Assembly (NCBI RefSeq): GCF_040151475.1
Contig: NZ_JBDKWG010000123.1
Span: 1-64,000, forward strand
Direction: 5' to 3'
Source: CAXBNB01 sp040151475
Lineage (GTDB): Bacteria; Bacteroidota; Bacteroidia; Cytophagales; Cyclobacteriaceae
Length of the DNA stretch: 64,000 bases
The notes beneath the pieces are model-generated. The model worked only from the letters and a program-made list of their open reading frames with translations, searched no databases and had not been told where the DNA came from. This document shows, in pieces, positions 9,877-19,486 of the stretch. Within the stretch, counting starts at the first letter, position 1; every line of letters starts with the position of its first letter. The translations under genes and the position numbers were made by a program.

Positions 9877-10997
9877 TGATACTCCTTTTCTATACCTGGA
9901 AACCATTTAACTGCATTTTTATAAAATACTTTATCCAATATTTCACGAGGTAAATCAAGCCCTTTTACGTTATAGGATGGTTCTGGCAGGGGCCTGTCAC
10001 TTTCAACAATATTACCCCATGGAATCTCATCCGCAGTAGCATAATATGTGTGAAATAATTGATTCCGATAAATAATTTCTTCTTTGGCATTTTCAATATC
10101 CTCTGGGGTCATTTTTGGCTTTGCCCCTTTATCTGTTCCATACATTATCCTATCCTGATAACGAGTGAAAAAATCTAAAACTTTGCCCCTTGCCTGCCAC
10201 ATAAGATAGCGGGTTCTACCCCCTATTTCTACAGCGAAATTTGGGTATTGTTCCATTCTGGTTATGATTTCATCTACATCGAATTCCAGGCTTGCCAGAT
10301 GCGCCCCAACAAACCTGAGGTTAGGATGCCTTTCTATCACATGGTCCCGAGCAGCCATTATATCACTGTATGATGGCTTTTCCGGCTTGTCCCAAAAACT
10401 AAACTCCGGGTGTTTGGCCCAATAGTTCCTTGGCTTTCCACCTTCTGTGAAATAAGTAGGCATCCACGCTTGGATCGGCTCCCCCATGTGAGCTATCAAC
10501 GTTTTTCCCTGTTGTGCTATAAATGTAAAAATAGGTTCAAAAATCGGGTCATCAAGCTGAAGGTATTCACCGTTCGGTTTTTTAAATTCCATTCCTATGG
10601 CCTTCCAAACTTTAACGCCAACAGCTCCATTTTCAAAATCATTTTTTAGTTGGTTTATGACTTGATCTGTCCATCCTGGTTCATCCCGGTTTGATACATC
10701 GAACGTGGTAACCCAGGCATAATATCTTGGATATTTTTCATATACCATTTTTGCAGTATCAATTTGGGCGAGCAATGTTTTAGAATTTGTTCCTATCGTT
10801 GAAAGTGTGCAAAATTTGTAATTCAATTCATCCAGAAGCTCTCTCAAAAATGGTTGATCGCTTCTTACATGGGTGTGTACATCAATTTTTTTTATAGAAT
10901 TAAGGTATTCCATTTTAGATTGCGCCGAGACTTTCAGCATACCTAGCATAAAAACAACAACTACGATGTATTTTTTACTGACTCTATTTTTTCTCAT
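9873..10997 (-). CDS. Exported amidohydrolase (Amidohydro_2-type TIM barrel)
   Basis: 374 residues with a cleavable signal peptide ending near LKVSAQ. The metal-site pattern of the amidohydrolase superfamily is present: HTH at residues 41-43, VKVWKAIG (lysine near 129), LIAHMGEP (H170), VGAHLAS, and YGTDKG as the final aspartate. Members of this family are hydrolases or decarboxylases with one or two divalent metals. It overlaps the downstream sulfatase start by 4 bp, so the two are translationally coupled. Why a periplasmic amidohydrolase sits in this PUL is unknown. It might deacylate or delactonise a substituted sugar (inference). Confidence 0.8.
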   Translation of the reverse strand: MRKNRVSKKYIVVVVFMLGMLKVSAQSKMEYLNSIKKIDVHTHVRSDQPFLRELLDELNYKFCTLSTIGTNSKTLLAQIDTAKMVYEKYPRYYAWVTTFDVSNRDEPGWTDQVINQLKNDFENGAVGVKVWKAIGMEFKKPNGEYLQLDDPIFEPIFTFIAQQGKTLIAHMGEPIQAWMPTYFTEGGKPRNYWAKHPEFSFWDKPEKPSYSDIMAARDHVIERHPNLRFVGAHLASLEFDVDEIITRMEQYPNFAVEIGGRTRYLMWQARGKVLDFFTRYQDRIMYGTDKGAKPKMTPEDIENAKEEIIYRNQLFHTYYATADEIPWGNIVESDRPLPEPSYNVKGLDLPREILDKVFYKNAVKWFPGIEKEYQ

Positions 10998-11052
10998 TTC
11001 TTTACTCTTCTATCTTATTTCATTCTAGCATTAGTGCTATATGATTAAACTA

Positions 11053-12396
11053 TTAATTTGGAATCCATGATCCATTTAACATGACTTTTCTTATGTCATA
11101 CATGGCTTTTATATCCTTCAAAGGATTGCTGCCAATCAGGATCAAATCTGCTTCTTTACCTTTTTCAAGGCTTCCCAGTCTATCCGATATTTTTAAGAAT
11201 TCTGCATTCTTTGAAGTAGCAGCCACTATTACATCCATTTCATCCATACCTGCTTGTGTCAACAAGTCCATTTCATGCTGGTATGACCATCCCTTTTCTG
11301 CATAGGGCACCCATGGCCCATGTGATCCCAATACTATGTTCACTCCGCCTTGATCACATTTACCAACAAAAGACATCATATTTTGAAAGCCTGATAATCT
11401 GGTACTGTCACTATTCTTACCGTCAAATCGATATTCCATAGCAGCAAGTGTGGGAGTAATGTAAGTCTTCTTTTCCTTTAAAAACCTAACAAGAGAATCC
11501 GCTCTTTTTCCATTTACGTCTATTTCATTCCACAAATTATAGCGTGCTTTTCCGTGCTTCTTACTATCCACATCACCCATCAATATATGACGGAACTTCT
11601 CCGCTTTTTTCATAGAAACTAAAGCTGTACCTAATGAGGTAATATGTTCCACGCCATCCAATCCGGCAAGTATGGCTAATCTGGCATCTGTTATTTCTAA
11701 ATGAGCGGTAACAGGAAGGCCATATTTATGAGCCTGAATGCAGGTTTCTTCTATCAGGCCAAGTGGCAAACGATAATAAACCTTAATAGCAGAAACTCCC
11801 TGATCAGCCAAAATCTTCACAGCCGTACGTACTTCCTTTTTGTCGCGAACAATATATGCATCATTTGGATAGGCTGATGGGAAAGTTTCTAAGTGTGGCC
11901 CGGTAAGAAATAGTCTTGGTAGTGGGTCTCCGGTATTTCGTTCAAAATCATAAGTTTCGATCCATTGACCAGGGTCTCTTACCGAAGTAATACCATTTCT
12001 TACAAACTTGGTAGGAAAATATTTGACATAGTCATAGTGAAAATGTGCATCGATCAATCCCGGCAACAGAGTCATACCAGTAGCATCAAAAACCTCTGCA
12101 CCATCTGGAATTTTTGCATCTGCTCGTTTACCAACCCAATTGATAATATTGTTTATTACAATAATGCAGGAATTGTCTAAAGCCTCGGCTCCTGTCCCAT
12201 CAATCAAGGTAGCTCCAACAATTGCCAAGGTTTGCGAACGAACTGGTATTTCTTCCCGGTTAACTTCTTGTATCTTTCGCTTATCGTCAATTTTCTCTGA
12301 TTTTTTAGTTGAGTCATCAAAATCTTTTGACTGGTTGCAACTCAATAACACAACATAACACAATACACTGCTTAGAAACTTTAAGCTACTTTTCAT
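11053..12396 (-). CDS. Amidohydrolase (imidazolonepropionase/prolidase-like), lipoprotein
   Basis: The start at 12396 gives a lipoprotein signal (VLCYVVLLSC, lipid-bearing Cys20); an earlier ATG at 12429 adds 11 residues that disrupt it. The protein has the two-part beta-sandwich plus TIM barrel of the family: HFH at 118-120, IKVYYR with K205 as probable carboxylated lysine, H232, H251, and the C-terminal LGSLEKGKEADLILIGSNPL. The segment that normally carries the catalytic aspartate (LGTD) reads VLGSHGPW (residues 355-362), so that residue is missing or moved. It is the first gene after susD in the operon. Substrate unknown. Confidence 0.8.
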   Translation of the reverse strand: MKSSLKFLSSVLCYVVLLSCNQSKDFDDSTKKSEKIDDKRKIQEVNREEIPVRSQTLAIVGATLIDGTGAEALDNSCIIVINNIINWVGKRADAKIPDGAEVFDATGMTLLPGLIDAHFHYDYVKYFPTKFVRNGITSVRDPGQWIETYDFERNTGDPLPRLFLTGPHLETFPSAYPNDAYIVRDKKEVRTAVKILADQGVSAIKVYYRLPLGLIEETCIQAHKYGLPVTAHLEITDARLAILAGLDGVEHITSLGTALVSMKKAEKFRHILMGDVDSKKHGKARYNLWNEIDVNGKRADSLVRFLKEKKTYITPTLAAMEYRFDGKNSDSTRLSGFQNMMSFVGKCDQGGVNIVLGSHGPWVPYAEKGWSYQHEMDLLTQAGMDEMDVIVAATSKNAEFLKISDRLGSLEKGKEADLILIGSNPLKDIKAMYDIRKVMLNGSWIPN

Positions 12397-12429
12397 TTTA
12401 TTTATTTGTGATTGACAGATGAAGTTCAA

Positions 12430-12554
12430 TTCTTTAGGTTGCCCAATTCCGTTTTAGACATGTTTAATTGGATTTTCAATCTTTGCCCATGCTATAGCCA
12501 GACTGCTGTCTCTCCTTCTATTGAAAGACAGCAGTCTAAAAAAAATCCTGTTTC
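12430..12554. promoter_or_regulatory. Stem-loop downstream of susD
   Basis: A perfect 12-bp inverted repeat, AGACTGCTGTCT (12500-12511) and AGACAGCAGTCT (12526-12537), has a 14-nt loop. On the transcribed minus strand the T-run comes before the hairpin, not after it, so it is not a standard intrinsic terminator for the susCD transcript. It may be an mRNA-stabilising or processing stem that lets susCD be more abundant than downstream enzyme genes. Confidence 0.55.
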
Positions 12555-14114
12555 CTAAAATGTATACCCCGGATTTTGAGGTTCCAAATTCGGACTTTTA
12601 TCCAGTTCTTCCTGAGGCAGTGGAATCAAATAATGCACCGATTTATTGAAATTAGGCTGAGGTTCAAGCCCGTTCACACCAAATGCTTCATTGCCTAAGT
12701 CTCTTCTCACTATATCGTACCATCTTTTGAACTCAAAAGCCAATTCAATTCTACGCTCCTCTAGTACTACATTTCTAAAATCCAACTTAGAAATTGTTGT
12801 TGACTCATCAGCAGGAGAAGCACTTGCGCCATAAGTGCCATAGCCATTTCCGGCAAAATTAATAGTACCACCTCTACGGGCTCTTTCTCTCACCTGATTT
12901 AGATAACCAACTGCTTCCGGGGTATTGTCAAGTTCATTAGCTGCTTCAGCTGCTATAAGCAGTACTTCTGCATATCTAAAAACTACATAATCCATATCCG
13001 ACCTCCAACCGGCAGTGTTTCCCTTTCTCACTCCCGAAAACCTTGTCAATTTAGAAGCATGAGGCCTGGGAATTAAAAATTGAGAATAGTCTGAAATTAC
13101 CCCTGTACTTTTCAACTCCAAAACATCTGTCATACTTACAGCTTTTCTATAGTCATTTGAGTCCCAGGAATCAAATACCTTTAAGCTGGGGACTAACATA
13201 CTCCAACCCCCATAAGGGTTTGCACCACCATCTATTCCATTAAATGCTCCTACTGTCTGATCATTTTCGAATGTAACTGGATTTCCACTACCATTTTTAT
13301 TACCGGCAAAGTCTATTGAGAAAATGTATTCAGGCGAACTGGCCTGTATGTCCGATCTCCATAAATCCTGAAAATCATTCTCAAGTGCATATCCTAATGC
13401 TCCTGCATTGTCAATAACCCACTTTGATCGGGTATATGCTTCATCCCAATTTGCTCTGGTCATGTGTACTGAAGCCAATACTGTTGCGGCAGTCCCTTTA
13501 GATGGACGGCTTTTAACACCACCCTGATGCTGCATATTCAAGTGATCAAACGCAAATTCAAGGTCATTGACGATTTCAGTATAGACATCACTAACCGTTG
13601 ATTTTTTAATCAATGCCGGATCACCAAAATCAACACTGGCAATGTAAGGAATATCACCAAACAAACGCACCAGATGATAATAAGTAAACGCACGTACAAA
13701 CCTTGACTCTGCCAATAGCTCATTCGCTTTATCTTCCGTTAAAACCCCACTCAATTGGTTTACTCCATTGATCGCCGAATTGGCTGTAGCAATTATTTGA
13801 TAAGAGGTATTCCAAAGGGCTTGTGGATAAGTATTGGTAGGAGTATGGATAAATGAATTGAAATGAGAATAATTAGAATAATCGAATCCCAAGTCAACCA
13901 TATCAGACATAATTTGCAACGGTGTAGTAAGACCGTTACCATAATAATTGGAAGAAGCCATTAAACCGTAAGTACCTAAGATCATACTTTCAACATCGGC
14001 AGCTGTTTTAAAATAACCTTCAGGTGATAGCCCTCTGGTTGGTACTTCTTCTAAATCTGAGCAACTGGCAAAAACAACAGCCAGAATGGTAATATATATA
14101 TTTAAATTTTTCAT
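12555..14114 (-). CDS. SusD/RagB-family glycan-binding outer-membrane lipoprotein
   Basis: 519 residues. Lipoprotein signal with lipobox VVFASC, followed by DLEEVPTRGLSPEGYFKTAAD, the standard SusD N-terminus. Internal TPR-like helices (LLAESRFVRAFTYYHLVRLFGD) and the C-terminal EERRIELAFEFKRWYDIVRR and YLIPLPQEEL motifs are characteristic. SusD caps the SusC barrel on the cell surface and captures oligosaccharides. It is 28 bp downstream of susC. No ligand specificity can be read from the sequence. Confidence 0.95.
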   Translation of the reverse strand: MKNLNIYITILAVVFASCSDLEEVPTRGLSPEGYFKTAADVESMILGTYGLMASSNYYGNGLTTPLQIMSDMVDLGFDYSNYSHFNSFIHTPTNTYPQALWNTSYQIIATANSAINGVNQLSGVLTEDKANELLAESRFVRAFTYYHLVRLFGDIPYIASVDFGDPALIKKSTVSDVYTEIVNDLEFAFDHLNMQHQGGVKSRPSKGTAATVLASVHMTRANWDEAYTRSKWVIDNAGALGYALENDFQDLWRSDIQASSPEYIFSIDFAGNKNGSGNPVTFENDQTVGAFNGIDGGANPYGGWSMLVPSLKVFDSWDSNDYRKAVSMTDVLELKSTGVISDYSQFLIPRPHASKLTRFSGVRKGNTAGWRSDMDYVVFRYAEVLLIAAEAANELDNTPEAVGYLNQVRERARRGGTINFAGNGYGTYGASASPADESTTISKLDFRNVVLEERRIELAFEFKRWYDIVRRDLGNEAFGVNGLEPQPNFNKSVHYLIPLPQEELDKSPNLEPQNPGYTF

Positions 14115-14142
14115 GTCACATTATTTTTTCGGTGAATAAGTA

Positions 14143-17100
14143 CTAAAATCCAATGTTTATACCAATGGTATAGGACTTGACATTTGGATAGGTAGCATAA
14201 TCTAATCCAAGGTTTGTATTGCTATTGGCATAAGCCACTTCAGGATCAACTCCTTTATAACCAGTTATGGTCATCAGGTTTTGGGCACTGATATAAATAC
14301 GGGCTGACCTCACAGCAATTTTTTCCAAAACGCTACTATTGACAGTGTATCCCAGAGCTATGTTTTTAAGACGCATAAAACTGGCATCTTCTACCCATCT
14401 GTCAGAAACAATAAATACTCTCCCCGAATTAGCACTTGGAATATTTGTATCTGTATTTGATGGTGTCCAACGGTTCAATGATTCTTTTGATGCATTGGTT
14501 CTACCATTCATAAGACCGAGCTCCATTCTGGTGTAGTTCATGATATCTCCACCTTTATTCCCCTGAATAAAAATATTAAGGTCAAAGCTTTTATACTTAA
14601 AGCTATTGTTCACTCCCCACACAAAATCAGGGTGTGGATTGCCAATAATTGTACGGTCATCAGCAGTCAGTTCTCCATCATTATTGAGATCCTTGAATTT
14701 TCGTCCCCCCGGCACCTGATCACTACTGTGTGTACCAGTTAATGCTGTTTCGCTTGATTGCAAAACTCCATCATAAACAAAACCATAGAATGAACCAACA
14801 GATTCTCCTTCTCTTAATATCTGGCTTTGTAGTCCTGAGGAACCTTCAAGCGGAACAGTTCCATACAAAAGATCATTACCCTCTGTATCGTTATCCACAA
14901 GTTTTAAAATTTTGTTTTTATTGAAAGAAATGTTTGCATTAGCATTCCAGCTAAAATCTCCTGCCGTGATCAGTTTAGAACCCAAAGTGAATTCAAGCCC
15001 ACTGTTTTCCACTTCACCTATATTTCTTATTTGAGTAGCTACTCCGATGAAGCCAGGAAGTTCTACATTGAACAAAAGATCTGAAGTGATCATCTTATAA
15101 TAATCTGCGGTCAGAGTAATTCTATCATCCCAAAGACCTAAATCTATTCCAATGTTTGTTTGTGCTGTAGTTTCCCAATTTAAATCAGAATTTCCCAGAC
15201 TACTAGGCCTAAGAGCTGTTACAACGTTATTACCCTGAGTGGTAAATACACTTGTAAATTGCGCTAATGACTCAAATGGACCAATTGCCTGATTTCCTGT
15301 TTTACCATAACTGGCACGAAACTTCAACTGACTAACATCACTGCTATTGGATAGGAAACTTTCTTCACTCACGTTCCATGCGATAGCAGCTGAGGGAAAA
15401 AACTTCCACTTATTGCCATCAGCAAGAACAGACGAACCATCATATCGTCCATTGAATGTTAATAAGTATTTACCCATAAATGAATAATTTACCCTACCAA
15501 ACCAGGAAGACAGTTCTTGAGTATCCAAAGAAGATGAAACGTCAGCAGAAGAACTTGCTGCACTCAAATCCCACCACAAGTTCGCATTTGTAGGGAAAGT
15601 TGATGCCAACACCCTGAGCGTCTCCGTACTAAATGTCTGGAGAGAAGAACCAGCTGTTAGTGAAAGGTTGTGATCATTTCCAAATTGCTTGGAATAAGTA
15701 AAATAATTTTCAGTAAGAAGTTCCCTTCTTTTTGAAAACCTCATTTCACCCTCACCTCCAATAGGCTGCCCTCTTAACAAAGTAGTAGGATAAAATCGTC
15801 CATATCGGGAACTGTTTACTTTCCCTCCAATTGAAGACCTGAATTTTAAACCTTTAAGTATATCTATTTCACCAAAGAAATTTCCCTGAAACAAATCTGT
15901 AAGGTTTTCTATATCCAATTCTTTGGCCACTGCCAGTGGGTTGTCGATCTGAAATCCACGGTTAGAAGGCACATAGTTTCCATCAGCATCATAAGGACTT
16001 TGTGTTGTAGGGAAAACATACGCCCCTGCTATTACATCCGCTTGAGAAGATCCGGGAGCACGTTGAGAATTTACGCCGTTCAACTTAGAGCCACGGGCAA
16101 ACAAGTTGGCACCAAATCTAACTTTCTCAGATGCTTTTAAGTTGATATTACTGGTAATAGAATATCTCTTAAAATCGGAGTTTTCAACAATGCCTTTTTG
16201 ATCATAGTACACCCCAGACAAATAATACTGAACTTTTTCTGTTCCTCCGGATATAGACATTTGATAGTTTTGCAACCCTCCCGTTCTGAATAATTCTTCC
16301 TGCCAATCCGTACCTACACCAAAAGAAGACGGATTGGAATAAAATCCCGGATCAATTTCATTGATGTATTCAGCATACTCTGATCCATTGAGTACTTCAA
16401 CTTTGTTGATCTGTTTTTGTGAAGACCAGGATGAATTAAAGGTTATTCTTGTTGCTCCTGAATTTCCGCTTTTGGTAGTAACCATCACTACACCATTGGC
16501 TCCACGAGATCCATAAATAGCAGTAGCAGATGCATCTTTAAGTATTTCTATCGATTGAATATCTTCTGGAGGTGGTAGCACTCCTCCCGGAAACCCATCC
16601 ACCACAAACAAAGGATCACTACTCGCATTGATAGAAGTATTTCCTCTAATACTTACTTTATATCCTGATCCTGGCTCTCCATTAACTTGCGTTATAGATA
16701 CTCCGGCGACTCTTCCCTGAAGTGCCTGCACTGCATTGTTGGTTGGGTACGCTGCAATATTTTCAGAACCAACTGATGCCACAGAACCAGTCAGATCGCT
16801 CTTTTTCACTGTTCCATAACCAATTACAACTACTTCCTTCAGTTGTTCAGTATCAACTTCCATCTTCACATTTATTACACTTTGTGTGCCAACAGAAATT
16901 TCCTGATTTACATACCCTACAAAGGATATTGTAAGTACTGACCCCTCTGGAACGCTCAATCTGTAATTTCCATCAAGATCTGAAGTAGTGCCATTGATAC
17001 TGCCCTTCACCACTACAGAAGCACCTGGAAGACCTATACCATTTTCATCGGTAATAGTGCCTGAGATATCAACATCTGCACTGATAAAATCCTCTATTAC

Positions 17101-17481
17101 TTCCTCCACCTGAGGTTGTTCTAGCTTATTTACGTAGATGGTTTCATTTATCCGCTTAAAACCCAGACTGGTTTCTTTGGAAATATTGCGTAATAAATTA
17201 GCTAGTGAGATATGTTGCTTATCAAATGTCAGTTTTTTTCTTGTACTGACAATTTTCTCTTTGTACGCAAATTTGAAATCGGTTAATTTCTCAAGCTTCT
17301 CCAGAGATTCCTTGATACTAAGATCATCAAACTCTACAGTAACATGAATCTCTTCCATGCTCATATTTTGTGCGGTGCTGTACCCAGCAAACACAAAAGA
17401 GAACAGAATACACTGCATGAATATGCCATAAATTGCATATTTCGACATAATCAGAATTTTTTTTCGTAATTTTAATGCCAT
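14143..17481 (-). CDS. SusC/RagA-family TonB-dependent outer-membrane receptor with STN domain
   Basis: The start at 17481 (MALKLRKKILIMSK) gives a normal basic signal-peptide N-terminus; the ORF extends 27 codons further upstream. Domain order is signal peptide, secretin/TonB N-terminal (STN) domain (VTVEFDDLSIKESLEKLEKL), carboxypeptidase-regulatory-like Ig domain (GTITDENGIGLPGASVVVKG), TonB box region (KEVVVIGYGTVKKSDLTGSV), plug (ATAIYGSRGANGVVMVTTKSG) and a ~700-residue barrel ending in GINIGF. The STN domain means it can signal to the neighbouring FecR anti-sigma factor. It imports glycan fragments with SusD. Confidence 0.95.
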   Translation of the reverse strand: MALKLRKKILIMSKYAIYGIFMQCILFSFVFAGYSTAQNMSMEEIHVTVEFDDLSIKESLEKLEKLTDFKFAYKEKIVSTRKKLTFDKQHISLANLLRNISKETSLGFKRINETIYVNKLEQPQVEEVIEDFISADVDISGTITDENGIGLPGASVVVKGSINGTTSDLDGNYRLSVPEGSVLTISFVGYVNQEISVGTQSVINVKMEVDTEQLKEVVVIGYGTVKKSDLTGSVASVGSENIAAYPTNNAVQALQGRVAGVSITQVNGEPGSGYKVSIRGNTSINASSDPLFVVDGFPGGVLPPPEDIQSIEILKDASATAIYGSRGANGVVMVTTKSGNSGATRITFNSSWSSQKQINKVEVLNGSEYAEYINEIDPGFYSNPSSFGVGTDWQEELFRTGGLQNYQMSISGGTEKVQYYLSGVYYDQKGIVENSDFKRYSITSNINLKASEKVRFGANLFARGSKLNGVNSQRAPGSSQADVIAGAYVFPTTQSPYDADGNYVPSNRGFQIDNPLAVAKELDIENLTDLFQGNFFGEIDILKGLKFRSSIGGKVNSSRYGRFYPTTLLRGQPIGGEGEMRFSKRRELLTENYFTYSKQFGNDHNLSLTAGSSLQTFSTETLRVLASTFPTNANLWWDLSAASSSADVSSSLDTQELSSWFGRVNYSFMGKYLLTFNGRYDGSSVLADGNKWKFFPSAAIAWNVSEESFLSNSSDVSQLKFRASYGKTGNQAIGPFESLAQFTSVFTTQGNNVVTALRPSSLGNSDLNWETTAQTNIGIDLGLWDDRITLTADYYKMITSDLLFNVELPGFIGVATQIRNIGEVENSGLEFTLGSKLITAGDFSWNANANISFNKNKILKLVDNDTEGNDLLYGTVPLEGSSGLQSQILREGESVGSFYGFVYDGVLQSSETALTGTHSSDQVPGGRKFKDLNNDGELTADDRTIIGNPHPDFVWGVNNSFKYKSFDLNIFIQGNKGGDIMNYTRMELGLMNGRTNASKESLNRWTPSNTDTNIPSANSGRVFIVSDRWVEDASFMRLKNIALGYTVNSSVLEKIAVRSARIYISAQNLMTITGYKGVDPEVAYANSNTNLGLDYATYPNVKSYTIGINIGF

Positions 17482-17630
17482 AATTAAATGTGTTTTTGGT
17501 AAGTAAAAATTATCAGGAACCACTACCTCATGTTTGCTTTCTGACCATTCCCCAATGAACAAGGAGCAACATGAGGTAACTTTAAATACCTGTCAACTAG
17601 TATTAGTATATTTCATCTTCTTCTATTTAT

Positions 17631-18665
17631 TTAGTTTAGAGTAATCGTTTTATCTTTCATTTCAAATTCAAAGTTGAATGCAAAACCCAAACCTGTAAGA
17701 ATTTCCTTAAGTGGCTTATTCTTATAACTATAAGTAAAATCTTTGTCCAGGTTTAAGTTGCAGTTAACTACAAAGGTTACTCCATACCACCTTTCCAGAG
17801 TTCGGATTATTTCGTTGATATTGGCTTCCCTAAAGTCGATGATGCCTTTCGTCCAGGCAAAGACTTCATCTGATGTGATTTCAGTTTTAACGGCCTTTTG
17901 ACTTTTTATATCAAATGATGTCATTTGATTACGGACAATTATATGCTCAAAATGGTTTGAGGCACTCTTCTCACTTTCAACTTTTACCCTACCTTCCTCT
18001 ACCGCCACATTAACTTTAGTTTCATCAGGATAAGCTCTCACATTAAAAACGGTTCCCAATACAGTAGTCTGTATCTTTTCAGTTTTAACAATAAAGGGCC
18101 TACTGCTGTCCTTAGTTACTTCAAAATAGGCCTCTCCTTTGATATAAACCACACGGGATGAATCCGAAAACTTACCAGGGTACTGTATACTAGATCCTGA
18201 ATTAAGGTGAACTTTAGTACCATCTTCCAGCCAGGTGATGGTTTTCTGTCCCAAAGGATTCTTTTTAGTAATAAGATTCAACTCAGTAGAAGGCTCAATA
18301 TTTATTCTTTGCTGTTCCATTAGCAGGAAGACAGAGACCAATATTACAGCAAGTACTGCAGCTACTTTGAATACTTTTGACGATGCTAACGAAACCAAAT
18401 TCCTGTTTTTCAGTTTCTCATTACGACTTCTTTTCAGCACTCCTTCAAACATTTCAACATAATCATCTTCAGTCAATTTGGGATCATATTTATAACCCAA
18501 ATCAATAATCATGTTCTTAGCGTGCATCAACTCTTCTCTCTTTTCCGGATTTTTATCAATCCACATGTTCCAAAATGTATCAGATTGTTTATCCGGATAT
18601 TTGACCCAATGGACAAAATACTCGTCTTTAATAAAATCAGATATATGATAATTTTTATAATTCAT
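17631..18665 (-). CDS. FecR-type transmembrane anti-sigma factor
   Basis: 344 residues. A cytoplasmic N-terminal part contacts the sigma factor. One transmembrane helix (FKVAAVLAVILVSVFLLM) follows near residues 95-112, then the periplasmic FecR domain (KTITWLEDGTKVHLNSGSSI, VVYIKGEAYFEV, FIVKTEKIQTTVLGTVFNV). A C-terminal DUF4974 domain (VFAWTKGIIDFREANINEI) docks to the STN domain of SusC-type receptors. It lies between the sigma factor (140 bp) and susC (149 bp after the susC start), the standard trans-envelope switch arrangement. Confidence 0.93.
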   Translation of the reverse strand: MNYKNYHISDFIKDEYFVHWVKYPDKQSDTFWNMWIDKNPEKREELMHAKNMIIDLGYKYDPKLTEDDYVEMFEGVLKRSRNEKLKNRNLVSLASSKVFKVAAVLAVILVSVFLLMEQQRINIEPSTELNLITKKNPLGQKTITWLEDGTKVHLNSGSSIQYPGKFSDSSRVVYIKGEAYFEVTKDSSRPFIVKTEKIQTTVLGTVFNVRAYPDETKVNVAVEEGRVKVESEKSASNHFEHIIVRNQMTSFDIKSQKAVKTEITSDEVFAWTKGIIDFREANINEIIRTLERWYGVTFVVNCNLNLDKDFTYSYKNKPLKEILTGLGFAFNFEFEMKDKTITLN

Positions 18666-18805
18666 TGAATCAGTTAAAATGTGATGACTCTCATTGATAC
18701 CCTTCTAATTATAAAGAGGGAGCTCAAAATATTATCCTGCCATTTTCAATTACTTTTTTTCAAAAAAAAAAAATAAAAATGACTTACGATACATAAAAAA
18801 TCAGA

Positions 18806-19486
18806 CTAAAAGAAGGGATATATAAGGGTCTTTATTAATAGAAATGAAAACATAGAAATGTGCATGCGGATAGCATCTAACCCTCTGCGAATAAGCTTTG
18901 TTACCGAATTTTGATCTTTTAAATCCATCAGACTGGCTATCTCTTCTTGTGAAAATCCATCATAATAATATAGCAAAATAGCCTGTTTTTGCTTTTTTGA
19001 AAGATTCTTTAGCTCTTCATTGACCCTGGCAACTTTTGAAAGATAAACCTCTTCATCTATCATTCTTGATTCTCTGGATATCTCTATTTCAAAACCATCC
19101 AAATTATCCAGAACAGGATGATCCAAAAGATACTTACGTTCTTTTCGTGCTTTTTCTACGATTGCCCTATAAAGTGATTTATAAAGATATGATTTAATTG
19201 AAATTATTTTTCCCAGACCAAGATTGCGCCTCACCATTACGGCAAAAACATCCTGAATGCAATCTTTGACCATATCGCTATCTCTGGAGAATTGACTGCC
19301 AAACCGGAACAAATCATGCACATACTTACCGTAAACGAATCCCAGAACGGACTCATTCCCATTTTTAAGGCCCTCCAAAACATCGTCATCCGACAACTCC
19401 TTAAAAGTAGTTTTCTCTACCTTTAAGCTCTCTTTTTCTGATGATGACAATTTAGAAAATGCTTTCATTCTGTGTAAATAATTCAT
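18806..19486 (-). CDS. ECF-type RNA polymerase sigma factor (FecI/SigW-like)
   Basis: 226 residues. Region 2 is visible in YVHDLFRFGSQFSRDSDMV then DCIQDVFAVMVRR, and region 4 in LKNLSKKQKQAILLYYYDGF and EEIASLMDLKDQNSVTKLIRR. The C-terminus ends in a hydrophobic tail (FSFLLIKTLIYPFF) common in Bacteroidota PUL sigma factors. The start may be the ATG at 19486 or 15 bp downstream at MKAFSKL. It is predicted to transcribe the susCD operon once the FecR protein releases it. Confidence 0.92.
   Translation of the reverse strand: MNYLHRMKAFSKLSSSEKESLKVEKTTFKELSDDDVLEGLKNGNESVLGFVYGKYVHDLFRFGSQFSRDSDMVKDCIQDVFAVMVRRNLGLGKIISIKSYLYKSLYRAIVEKARKERKYLLDHPVLDNLDGFEIEISRESRMIDEEVYLSKVARVNEELKNLSKKQKQAILLYYYDGFSQEEIASLMDLKDQNSVTKLIRRGLDAIRMHISMFSFLLIKTLIYPFF

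Noticed and set aside
9846..9906. Alternative starts for the first sulfatase
   Set aside because: ATG 9906 overlaps the upstream gene by 34 bp and gives a poor signal peptide; ATG 9846 lacks the AAGGAG site. 9876 is preferred.
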